Shown here: positions 25,778 to 33,196 of the stretch, piece by piece
How positions within the stretch are numbered: the first letter of the stretch is position 1
How the letters are laid out: each line of letters opens with the position of its first letter
Assembly (NCBI RefSeq): GCF_014145455.1
Contig: NZ_JACIVB010000061.1
Span: 1 to 40,843, forward strand
DNA: 40,843 nt
Direction of reading: 5' to 3'
DNA from: Limosilactobacillus rudii
Lineage (GTDB): Bacteria; Bacillota; Bacilli; Lactobacillales; Lactobacillaceae
The notes under the pieces: model-generated
What the model was told of the DNA's origin: nothing
What the model saw: only the letters and a program-made list of their open reading frames with translations
Database searches by the model: none
Translations under genes and position numbers: made by a program

Positions 25778-26485
25778 ATGGGAGCAATTTTTGATGATGA
25801 ACTTAAGCGCCTTCGTAGTCATTTCATGGAAATGGGAATCGATGCAAGTGAACAGATTTATCAAGCAACCAAAGCTTTTACCGATCATGATGTAGAGCTT
25901 GCTAATCAGGTTTTAGATACAGATATGAAAATCAATGATGAAGAGATTCACCTAGAAAAACAGGCACTTAAGTTAATGGCATTACAGAATCCCGTTGCAA
26001 CCGATTTTCGTAAGATTATCAGCATTTTAAAAGCCAGTACTGATATTGAGCGGCTTGGTGATTATTCAACCCATATTGCGCGAGCAGCAATTACATTGAG
26101 TAAGTTTGAACATCATGAGGATATTGAGCAGCCGATTGAGCAAATGATGATGGTTGTTCGAAAAATGCTTGAAAGAATCTTAGATGCCTATGTTTATACC
26201 GATGAGCAGGTAGCTTATGAAGTAGCTAATGATGACTTAAAAGTCGATTTGATTTATGTTAAGTTTCAAAAGAAAATTATAAAGGCTCTGGTAAAAGGAG
26301 GAGAAGATGTAAAAGCCTACGAAAGTTATTTAGTAGTTCTTCGTAATCTTGAGCGAGCAGGCGATCACATTGTTAATTTAGCTGAATGGATTATTTACAG
26401 TGCGTCGGGAAAGCTAGTAGAATTAAACCCAGGTAAGGCGGATCCGACATTAGTTCGTCGTAAGCTAGCAGAAAATCAAAAATAA
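25778..26485 (+). CDS. phoU: Phosphate signalling protein PhoU
   Basis: A 235-residue protein made of two PhoU three-helix repeats, each with the metal-binding E-R-x-G-D motif: STDIERLGDYSTHIA and LRNLERAGDHIVNLA. PhoU modulates PstSCAB and phosphate-responsive signalling. The start at 25778 has AGGAGGG upstream; an earlier in-frame ATG lies inside pstB. With no PhoR kinase next to it, its partner in this organism could be the transporter itself (inference). Confidence 0.96.
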   Translation: MGAIFDDELKRLRSHFMEMGIDASEQIYQATKAFTDHDVELANQVLDTDMKINDEEIHLEKQALKLMALQNPVATDFRKIISILKASTDIERLGDYSTHIARAAITLSKFEHHEDIEQPIEQMMMVVRKMLERILDAYVYTDEQVAYEVANDDLKVDLIYVKFQKKIIKALVKGGEDVKAYESYLVVLRNLERAGDHIVNLAEWIIYSASGKLVELNPGKADPTLVRRKLAENQK

Positions 26486-26500
26486 AAGAGGTAATTATGG

Positions 26501-27676
26501 GTGAATAGCGCACAGGAGACTTTCTTATTTAAAAATGAGATTAGGAGTGATGTGAAACGGGCATGGTTGGCAGATATTTTTACGCATCACTTACTAGTTG
26601 TTGGTCAAACCGGTAGCGGTAAAACAACGACAACATTATCTTTGCTTAATCAACTTCAGGCTCTTAATCAGACGACGATTGTTCTTGACCCTACTGGGGA
26701 ATACGCCCAATTACCCAACGCTATTACCTATCAACTTGGGGTTAATGCCTACCTTGAAGCGGGAACATTGTCAGCAGATGAGCTTCAAGAGGTCCTCCAG
26801 CTTCATTTACCAGCTCAAATTCGTAATAAGCTTGTCCAAGCAATCACTGCCCTACGTGTCCAACATAATATTATTGAACGAGATGGGGTATACAAAAAAT
26901 GTGGCCAGGAAATTGATAGCTACCAGCAAAAACTTGCGCAATTAGCGCCGTGGGCAATGGATTATCAAGCGCAAGATTTATTTAAGCAGTTAATCGAGGA
27001 ATTTATTATTCCCTATGATAATGAAAATGCAAATTACCGTTTGCTAGGGCAACAATATGATCGTAAAGCAATCGCTAGGAATTGGGATATTTTAACAACA
27101 ATTAGGGAGCGATTAGCTAGCGAAATGTTTGCAACAATCTTTGATACGCGACGACACCCCGGTAAGTTTAAGACAGAGTTAAGTTTTGTTTTCAACATGT
27201 TTTTAAATCAGCGTAGCACTCATCGGACGTTGGTAATAGATTTATCGGCGCTAAAGGGTTATGAAGAGAGTCAGCGGGTATTAATCTCATTTTTAATGAA
27301 AAAGATATTGCAAATGCGGCTGCAACGACCAAAGAATATTCCGGTAAATGTAGTATTGGATGAGGCCCATCGCTATTTACCGCAAAGGGAAGAGAAACTA
27401 GCAGATAATGGGATATTTCAGGTATTACGGGAAGGGCGTAAGCTACACTTAAAAGTACTTTTGACAACTCAATCCCCACTAGATTTGCCACCTCGCTTGC
27501 GTTCACAGTTTAATAATATAGTTATTCACCGGCTAATGGAGAATGATGAGATAAAAAGTTTAGGGATCATTACTTCACCAGTAGAAATAAAAAAATTAGG
27601 GGTAGGAAAAGCCGGCTTAAAAATAGGCGATCAGCTAACGAAAGTTCAAGTAGCCATGCCTAACTGGTGGAAATAA
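26501..27676 (+). CDS. HerA-like/DUF87 ATPase
   Basis: A 391-residue P-loop ATPase of the HerA/FtsK type. Walker A is VGQTGSGKTTT, Walker B is VNVVLDEAHRYLP, and an arginine-finger-like region lies in REGRKLHLKVLLTTQSP. LDPTGEYAQL after the first strand matches the DUF87 group. The C-terminus (GKAGLKIGDQLTKVQVAMP) is typical of HerA-type proteins. Classical HerA works with the nuclease NurA in DNA end resection; no nuclease gene is beside it. The start is GTG with AAGAGG 9 bases upstream; the nearby ATG at 26497 is out of frame and hits a stop at once. It lies 15 bases after phoU and seems to be the last gene of the pst operon. Confidence 0.88.
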   Translation: MNSAQETFLFKNEIRSDVKRAWLADIFTHHLLVVGQTGSGKTTTTLSLLNQLQALNQTTIVLDPTGEYAQLPNAITYQLGVNAYLEAGTLSADELQEVLQLHLPAQIRNKLVQAITALRVQHNIIERDGVYKKCGQEIDSYQQKLAQLAPWAMDYQAQDLFKQLIEEFIIPYDNENANYRLLGQQYDRKAIARNWDILTTIRERLASEMFATIFDTRRHPGKFKTELSFVFNMFLNQRSTHRTLVIDLSALKGYEESQRVLISFLMKKILQMRLQRPKNIPVNVVLDEAHRYLPQREEKLADNGIFQVLREGRKLHLKVLLTTQSPLDLPPRLRSQFNNIVIHRLMENDEIKSLGIITSPVEIKKLGVGKAGLKIGDQLTKVQVAMPNWWK

Positions 27677-27719
27677 AAAGCAATCTTAACGTCGAAAAAA
27701 CGTTAGGATTGCTTTTTTA
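27674..27719 (+). terminator. Rho-independent terminator after the pst operon
   Basis: AAAAAGCAATCTTAACG pairs with CGTTAGGATTGCTTTTT, a nearly perfect stem with a T run. Confidence 0.92.
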
Positions 27720-28409
27720 CAATTAGAAAGTTAAAGAGTTACCTAAATAGAGATTGCTTTGTAATTACGTATTAATGAATATTCTATTTAGTAAGGACAA
27801 ACAACAGCGTTTCTAAAAAAAGACAGAGAAACACTAAAAGAGGTCAAGTTAAATAAGAAACAGCAGCGTTAGTAATCTTTAACAGTATTATGATAAAGGA
27901 AGAAAGGTAGCTATAGGGTTAAAGGTTGTTTACTTAACAAATGCTGAAAGTTATTTAACAAAGCGAGTCCCAAATAACTCGCTTAGATGAAAATGATAAA
28001 TAAAAAACACAAAGGAGAATAACTAAAGGGGGTTAGTAAATTCTCTATATGTTGGCTAACCAAATGGGGTAATCAGCTTTAATAAATCCATTACTTTTAA
28101 ATAAATTTATTGAATTCTATTTATCACCCTAATAATACCTTTTTTTTTTTTTTTTTTTCAAGACCGATTGCATAAAAATATTTATTTTATTTTTTAATAA
28201 TATTAAATGGCATATGTATAATTGAAGTTGTTAAATAATTTGCCTAAATATGTCAAAAACTTTTGAATTAGTTTTTCATACAAGTATTATGTGCGATATG
28301 TTTTTGATATTGTCTATCCTATTGTGAGTTAAATCACTGCTAAATATTTTTTATAATAATTGTTATAGTAGCCTTTTTCTAAAATAAATTGAATATTTGA
28401 AATAATTAG
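27720..28409. other. AT-rich stretch without a recognisable gene
   Basis: No reading frame over about 60 codons with a ribosome site was found on either strand. The stretch contains an 8-bp perfect inverted repeat AAGCGAGT/ACTCGCTT (27961-27968 and 27977-27984), a GGTTAG/CTAACC pair near 28030-28066, and the T19 run at 28140. It could be decayed sequence or contain unrecognised small RNA. Confidence 0.6.
28140..28158. repeat. T19 homopolymer
   Basis: Nineteen consecutive T bases, by far the longest T or A run in the window. No start codon or clear promoter was seen overlapping it. Its true length may vary between cells or be affected by sequencing. Confidence 0.9.
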
Positions 28410-28439
28410 TTAACACTTTCACAATTGTTGTGATATAAT
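28410..28439 (+). promoter_or_regulatory. Strong promoter for a probable small RNA
   Basis: TTAACA, 18 bases, then TATAAT preceded by TGA (extended -10). The predicted start is near 28445. Confidence 0.7.
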
Positions 28440-28444
28440 ACTTA

Positions 28445-28612
28445 CAAACAAGATATCTCCTTGTTTGCTTTAAGCTAAATATTATAAAAACTTATCATTG
28501 AAACAAGCGCATCCCTTTATCCAATTAACATCAACAACATTATTTGTTTCATGATAGAGTTTAATTAATAGAAAACCTGACTTTCTTGCACCAAGTAAAG
28601 TCAGGTTTTTTG
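28445..28612 (+). ncRNA. Candidate structured small RNA of about 168 nt
   Basis: A clear promoter and a clear terminator enclose about 168 bases with no open frame of note. Three structures are visible. The first is a 5' hairpin CAAACAAG/CTTGTTTG (28445-28467) with a loop carrying CUC next to CUU. The second is a long central stem TTATCATTGAAACAA with TTGTTTCATGATA (28493-28506 and 28544-28556, one bulge) enclosing a C-rich loop with CAUCCCUUUAUCC. The third is the terminator stem. C/U-rich unpaired stretches of this type are known in Gram-positive small RNAs that pair with ribosome-binding sites. Alternatives are a 6S-like RNA or a terminated leader of the downstream operon. No known family was recognised. 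Confidence 0.55.
28572..28612 (+). terminator. Terminator of the candidate small RNA
   Basis: AAAACCTGACTTT pairs perfectly with AAAGTCAGGTTTT around an 11-12 base loop, then T6. Confidence 0.92.
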
Positions 28613-28727
28613 TGTAAAAATGGAATTTACTTATCAAACTACAAAAATAAACAAATTTGTTTTACTTGTTTATAAATTTAAATATTATACAAAGACGATT
28701 TTATAATGGAAATTAGTACATTATAAA

Positions 28728-29711
28728 ATGATAAGTAGATTCACAAAGTGGTTTAAAATGCTGATATACCAACACTTTAAACTAGTGAAAAGAGAAAAAA
28801 CTTATGCTAAGATATTAGCTGCTCATTTTAACGGGAGGGAAAGAGCTATGATTCGACATCATGTTGTAGAAGCGGGAATTACCGCGCTTTGTTCAGTCAT
28901 CATTATTGTTGTCTTAATGATGTGGTGGGCCGGACAATTTGCACAGTTCGTGACCACAGCGATGATGGTAATGATTATTTTAGGATTGATTGTGGGAAGC
29001 TTGGTTCCTAATATTATTATTACTTGGTTGATTATTGGATTGACGACGATTGGTAGTGCAATCTTATTATTGGGATATATCGTAATGGAGACACCATTAA
29101 AGTTAGCATTACTGGCAGCTTTTCCGTTGATGGCTACGTTAGCTTATTTTAGTCGTTACATAATTGGCGAATGGGGATGGTTAGATCGTAACCGCCAAGA
29201 TATTGAGAGTTATGCTGCCTACTATAACCAGATTGTAAAACTTCAGACTGGATATAATGCTAATAAAATCTACCAGAAAGAAATTAGCTTTATTATTAAA
29301 GAACAGGTCGCTGACTTATGGATCGATGTTACTGCAATTCACTGGGTCCATAGTCAACAAATTCGGCAATTTCATCACGATGATTAGAACCGTGCTCTCC
29401 AACAAATTGCACGAGTATTAAAGGAACGGCGACTGCCTTCAGAAGCATTATATTACCTGGGAAATGGAACATTTTTAATTTTGTCATATCACTTGCCTAA
29501 TATTACTTTTGCTTACCAGAACCAAAGTACGCGGGAAGGACTTGCGGATTTGCAAATTGGTAATGCAACGCCCCAATTTAAATGGGGGCATTTAAAGGTG
29601 GATGACCTTAATGTAACATCATTTAAGACATTAGATAGTGCGATGCGTCATCTTGAACGAGATATGGAAACTGATATTGTTGTTGAATATTTAAAAGGAG
29701 TTCGTGAATAA
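28728..29711 (+). pseudogene. Membrane protein with degenerate GGDEF domain, broken by an in-frame TAG
   Basis: One continuous frame of 328 codons is interrupted only by TAG at 29385-29387 (codon 220). Codons on both sides read as one protein. The N-terminal half has about four to five membrane helices (starting ITALCSVIIIVVLMMWW). A cytoplasmic domain follows with the order of a GGDEF domain: LWIDVTAIHW, HHDD, the stop, NRALQQIARVLK, then YYLGNGTFLIL where an active enzyme has a GGDEF loop. It could not make cyclic di-GMP even when intact, and was probably a regulatory receptor for the polysaccharide genes downstream, as in Listeria Pss. The usual RxxD inhibitory site is not evident. The ATG at 28728 has no ribosome site; the ATG at 28848 has GGGAGG 9 bases upstream and may be the real start. 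The stop could also be a sequencing error. Confidence 0.8.
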
Positions 29712-29855
29712 ATGGTCCGGTTATTTTTTTGGCTAGCACTTATTATTACGCTTATCTTTTTTGTGTTAGCAATGATTTTTGCAATTTTCCAATGGATAAT
29801 CTATTTTCGAGTTGAGTATACAACTTTACACACTAATAGGGATGACAAAAGATAA
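29712..29855 (+). CDS. 47-residue membrane protein of the polysaccharide locus
   Basis: ATG follows the preceding stop codon without a gap (TAAATG), and the TAA overlaps the next ATG by one base (TAATG), so it is locked into the operon. It encodes one long hydrophobic helix (LFFWLALIITLIFFVLAMIF and on to about residue 32) and a short polar tail (RVEYTTLHTNRDDKR). It is likely a small partner of the adjacent synthase. Sequence alone gives no further function. Its tight coupling on both sides is the main evidence that it is real. Confidence 0.85.
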   Translation: MVRLFFWLALIITLIFFVLAMIFAIFQWIIYFRVEYTTLHTNRDDKR

Positions 29856-31162
29856 TGCAAGAATTAATAATGATTATAACGCTATTATCGATTTGGAGTT
29901 CGTTGTTAATGGCCTCATTGACAATCGCAGGGGCAGTTCACTTTTGGCTAGTACATAGTAAGAAAATTGTCGATATCAAACCTCTAGACCGCTATCCGTT
30001 AGTTACGGTTGTTGTTCCTGCACATAATGAAGAAATTGTGATTGCGCAGACAACTAAGGCGATATTAGATTTAAATTATCCAGCTGACAAAATAGAGTTG
30101 CTGATTTTTGCGGATAATTGTAGCGATCAGACTGCAAGAAGAGCAAAAGCAGTTTTACAGATGATTAAATACAAACAGCGTGATGCCCGAGTGATTGTGC
30201 GTCATGGTCAAGGCGGAAAAGCTGGTGTTTTAAATGATGCCCTTAAAATTGCTAAGGGCGAGTATATTGCAGTTTATGATGCAGATGCAATGCCAGAAAA
30301 GAATGCCTTGTACTTTTTAGTCCGTAAGGGATTAGAGAACCCGGAAAAATATGTGGCTGTTTTTGGTCGAAATAAAACACGAAATGCTAAACAAAACTTT
30401 TTGACCCGGTGTATTAACCAAGAAATTGTCGTTACTCAGCGAATCCAGCATTGTGCTATTTGGCATTTATTTAAAATCGGCCGAATTCCAGGAACTAATT
30501 TTATTATAAAAAAAGAATATGTTAAATCGATTGGTGGATGGGAAAACGGCGCGCTAACCGAGGATACTGACATTTCATTTAAAATTATGCAAAGTGGAAA
30601 GTTAATTGCCTTGGCTTATAATTCCGAAGCATTTCAGCAAGAACCTGAGCGGTTAAGTGATTATTATTATCAACGCTTAAGGTGGGCAAAGGGAAATTAT
30701 CAAGTTGTCTTAAAAAATTTTAAGCATTTATTTGACCATAGTAATTGGCGGGTAAAGTTAGAAACATTTTACTATTCTTGTACCTTTTTCTGGTTTAACG
30801 CTGCAATTGTCCTATCTGATGTTATTTTTATCGCTAATGTTGTTTCTTGGATTATCCATATATTTAATCCACACGTGTTAATTCCATTTACATTTGGTGA
30901 AAGTAATATTCTTATTGCGCAGTTATTGCTATTCAATTGGTTGCTGATGATTATTCTATATGTATTGCAAATTACAACGGCCTCAGCAACTCAATTTGGT
31001 CAGGCAACAAATCAACAAATTTGGCTAGCGCTTGCATCATATTTTACGTATTCACAACTATTTATTGTTGTTTCAATTAATGCGGTAATTTCAGTAAGTA
31101 TGGATAAGTTGCTACACCGTGACGGAACAAAATGGATAAAAACTAAAAGATTCGCTGATTAA
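29855..31162 (+). CDS. Cellulose-synthase-like family 2 glycosyltransferase
   Basis: A 435-residue processive GT2 membrane enzyme. One N-terminal helix is followed by the GT-A domain VVVPAHNEE (residues 53-60), FADN (D87), YDADA (142-144), acceptor motif TEDTD (235-239) and the processivity motif QRLRW (273-277). Three to four C-terminal helices form the translocation channel. It lacks a PilZ domain, so cyclic di-GMP control, if any, must come from another protein such as the broken upstream GGDEF-like one. The product could be cellulose, poly-N-acetylglucosamine or a Pss-like N-acetylmannosamine polymer; the sequence does not decide. Operon order resembles the Listeria pss locus. Confidence 0.92.
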   Translation: MQELIMIITLLSIWSSLLMASLTIAGAVHFWLVHSKKIVDIKPLDRYPLVTVVVPAHNEEIVIAQTTKAILDLNYPADKIELLIFADNCSDQTARRAKAVLQMIKYKQRDARVIVRHGQGGKAGVLNDALKIAKGEYIAVYDADAMPEKNALYFLVRKGLENPEKYVAVFGRNKTRNAKQNFLTRCINQEIVVTQRIQHCAIWHLFKIGRIPGTNFIIKKEYVKSIGGWENGALTEDTDISFKIMQSGKLIALAYNSEAFQQEPERLSDYYYQRLRWAKGNYQVVLKNFKHLFDHSNWRVKLETFYYSCTFFWFNAAIVLSDVIFIANVVSWIIHIFNPHVLIPFTFGESNILIAQLLLFNWLLMIILYVLQITTASATQFGQATNQQIWLALASYFTYSQLFIVVSINAVISVSMDKLLHRDGTKWIKTKRFAD

Positions 31163-31186
31163 AAATAGATTGAGGAGAGAATGGGG

Positions 31187-32317
31187 ATGAAACGCCCGAT
31201 ATATATATGGTTATTAACAATTTTAGTCGTACTTTTGTACACTACAACGCTCATATTTATACGGATCAAAAATCCAGAATATATTCAACACCAAGCCTAT
31301 AATCGTTGGCGTAGTGGATATTTAATAACTAAGAATGACAGCCAGGCTTTTGTTAATACAAGTAATAATAAGACGAAGCCGATTGCTTTATCGGAAGCGC
31401 AGGGATATGGCCTTCAGATTGTTGCATATGCTGGAGAAAAGGGATGGGCGAGCCAAAAGGATTTTGAAAAGTTATTAAATTATTATTTAGCGCATCGTGA
31501 TTACGTAAATAATCATCAAACTTATTTAATGTCATGGCGGCAGACTTATGATAAGCAAGGAAAATGGGTAAACGATTCTAATAGTGCTACGGATGGTGAT
31601 TTATATATTGCAGCAGCTCTTCACCATGCGGCAACAATATGGCCCGAGCAATCAGCTTATTATCAAAAATTAGAGTGTAAAATTGCTGCAGATATTTTAC
31701 GATATGAATATAACCCAACCACACAAACGTTAACAGTTGGTGATTGGGTTTCAAAAGATTCAAAGTATTATTATTTATTACGGACATCAGATGTTATGCC
31801 GGAAGTATTCGATGATCTTTATGAAAGAAGTCATGATATTCAATGGCAAATTGTTAAAGATAATATGCTTGATCGTCTTGTCGCATTAAGTAACCAGCAT
31901 CGGACGGGACTTGTTCCAGATTTTGCATGGGCGTATCACAATACTACTATTGCAGTAAAACCACGGACCGTCGCGAGTGCTCATGATGGAGACTATGGGG
32001 CGAACGCTTGTCGTGTACCGATGATGCTTGCTCAAAGTAATGATCCACGTGCCCAAAAAGTCTTAACTAAAATGATGAAGTTCTTTAGTGATCAGTATTA
32101 CATTACAGCAGGGTATTCATTAGACGGCCATCGTTTAGTAAAATATCAGTCAAACAGCTTTAGTGCCCCAATTTTCTATGCTGTCAGCTATAACCGTAAT
32201 AAGGGTTATGATAATCTATTTGCTAGTCAAAAGTATATTTTTAGCAGACCAGTGACAACAAAGAATTATTATGATGCGACATTAACAACGTTAGCCGCAT
32301 TAGGAGGAATAAATTAA
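31187..32317 (+). CDS. Glycoside hydrolase family 8 protein, membrane-anchored
   Basis: 376 residues. An N-terminal signal anchor (about residues 5-26) puts an (alpha/alpha)6-barrel domain outside the cell. Catalytic acid is E70 in IALSEAQGYGL. The GH8 signature NSATDGDLYIAAAL carries D136 and D138. In polysaccharide synthase loci, GH8 enzymes (BcsZ, PssZ) trim or release the polymer. ATG at 31187 is chosen because GAGGAG is 9 bases upstream; ATG at 31181 is too close. It is 24 bases after the synthase gene and overlaps the convergent nitroreductase gene by 4 bases. Confidence 0.9.
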   Translation: MKRPIYIWLLTILVVLLYTTTLIFIRIKNPEYIQHQAYNRWRSGYLITKNDSQAFVNTSNNKTKPIALSEAQGYGLQIVAYAGEKGWASQKDFEKLLNYYLAHRDYVNNHQTYLMSWRQTYDKQGKWVNDSNSATDGDLYIAAALHHAATIWPEQSAYYQKLECKIAADILRYEYNPTTQTLTVGDWVSKDSKYYYLLRTSDVMPEVFDDLYERSHDIQWQIVKDNMLDRLVALSNQHRTGLVPDFAWAYHNTTIAVKPRTVASAHDGDYGANACRVPMMLAQSNDPRAQKVLTKMMKFFSDQYYITAGYSLDGHRLVKYQSNSFSAPIFYAVSYNRNKGYDNLFASQKYIFSRPVTTKNYYDATLTTLAALGGIN

Positions 32318-33078
32318 CCGATATTTTCATCTGTGCAGAGACCTTGCTGATGTAAAACTTTCATGATTTCATCGCGTTTAGTATAATGCTGGTCAAGTTT
32401 TGGCCCCGCAATTTGGTTGGTAAATGAATCGACGCGTCGATTGGCATCACGGAGGTCGTAATAGGTTGTGACTATTTGGTCGTAATCTTTTAAGTCGTCA
32501 ATATTGACATCACGAGGATAAGAATTGTCGAATGTGGTAAATTTTAAAGGCAATCGTGGCTTTAATTGTGGTTGCTGGTCAGGAATACCGATTTGTAAAC
32601 CTAGGACCGGAAAAGTCATTTTCGGTAAGTCAAGAATATCAATTAATTTTTGCGGATCATTTTTGATTGAACCGAGGGGGACAACGCCTAGGTCCATACT
32701 TTCTGCAGCAACGATGACATTTTGGGCTGCCATAATCGCGTCATCGACTCCTTGAAAGAAGATATCAGCGGTGTGTAAACGCCCGTCGTCTTTACCCTTT
32801 TGATGACGAATCTGCTGGTTACGATAAAGGTCTACGAGAAAGATAAAGAGATCGCCATTTGCGCCTACGTATGGCTGCTTGCTGACTTCTCGAATTGCTG
32901 TTCGCTTGTCGGGATCAGTAATATGCATGATCGACATTTGTTGCATAAACATACTAGTGGGAGTATGGCTAGCAACGGAATAAAGAATATTCAATTGTTC
33001 CTTAGTAAGTGTTTTTGATTTAAAGGCCCGAATTGTCCGGTGGTTAAGTTGATGATTAATTGTACTATTTTTAATCAT
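32314..33078 (-). CDS. Nitroreductase-family NAD(P)H oxidoreductase (NfsA/FRP type)
   Basis: A 254-residue FMN enzyme. NHRTIRAFKSKTLTKEQL is the family's N-terminal FMN-binding motif. HTPTSMFMQQMS is the second phosphate-contact segment, and AAESMDLGVVPLGSIKNDP is the conserved GxxP(L/I)G region. The length fits the NADPH-dependent NfsA/FRP subgroup. It may reduce quinones, nitroaromatics or flavin; the physiological substrate is not known. AAAGGAG precedes the start. Its stop codon overlaps the end of the convergent GH8 gene. Confidence 0.92.
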   Translation of the reverse strand: MIKNSTINHQLNHRTIRAFKSKTLTKEQLNILYSVASHTPTSMFMQQMSIMHITDPDKRTAIREVSKQPYVGANGDLFIFLVDLYRNQQIRHQKGKDDGRLHTADIFFQGVDDAIMAAQNVIVAAESMDLGVVPLGSIKNDPQKLIDILDLPKMTFPVLGLQIGIPDQQPQLKPRLPLKFTTFDNSYPRDVNIDDLKDYDQIVTTYYDLRDANRRVDSFTNQIAGPKLDQHYTKRDEIMKVLHQQGLCTDENIG

Positions 33079-33151
33079 GATGATGACTCCTTTGTAAAAA
33101 TAAGATAATAGTTGAAAAAAATAGTTATCCTACTTTGACGAGATTGAAAAC

Positions 33152-33190
33152 AAACGTCAAAAACTGGCTCTTAGCCAATTTTTGGCGTTT
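33152..33190. terminator. Long inverted repeat, bidirectional terminator
   Basis: AAACGTCAAAAACTGGCT and AGCCAATTTTTGGCGTTT form an 18-bp stem with one mismatch and one wobble and a 3-base loop. It lies just after the minus-strand oleate hydratase gene. Confidence 0.85.
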
Positions 33191-33196
33191 GCTGCA

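Noticed and set aside
27990-28066. Tiny frames after AAAGGAG near 28013
   Set aside because: They run for fewer than 10 codons with poor spacing to any ATG, so no peptide gene is supported.
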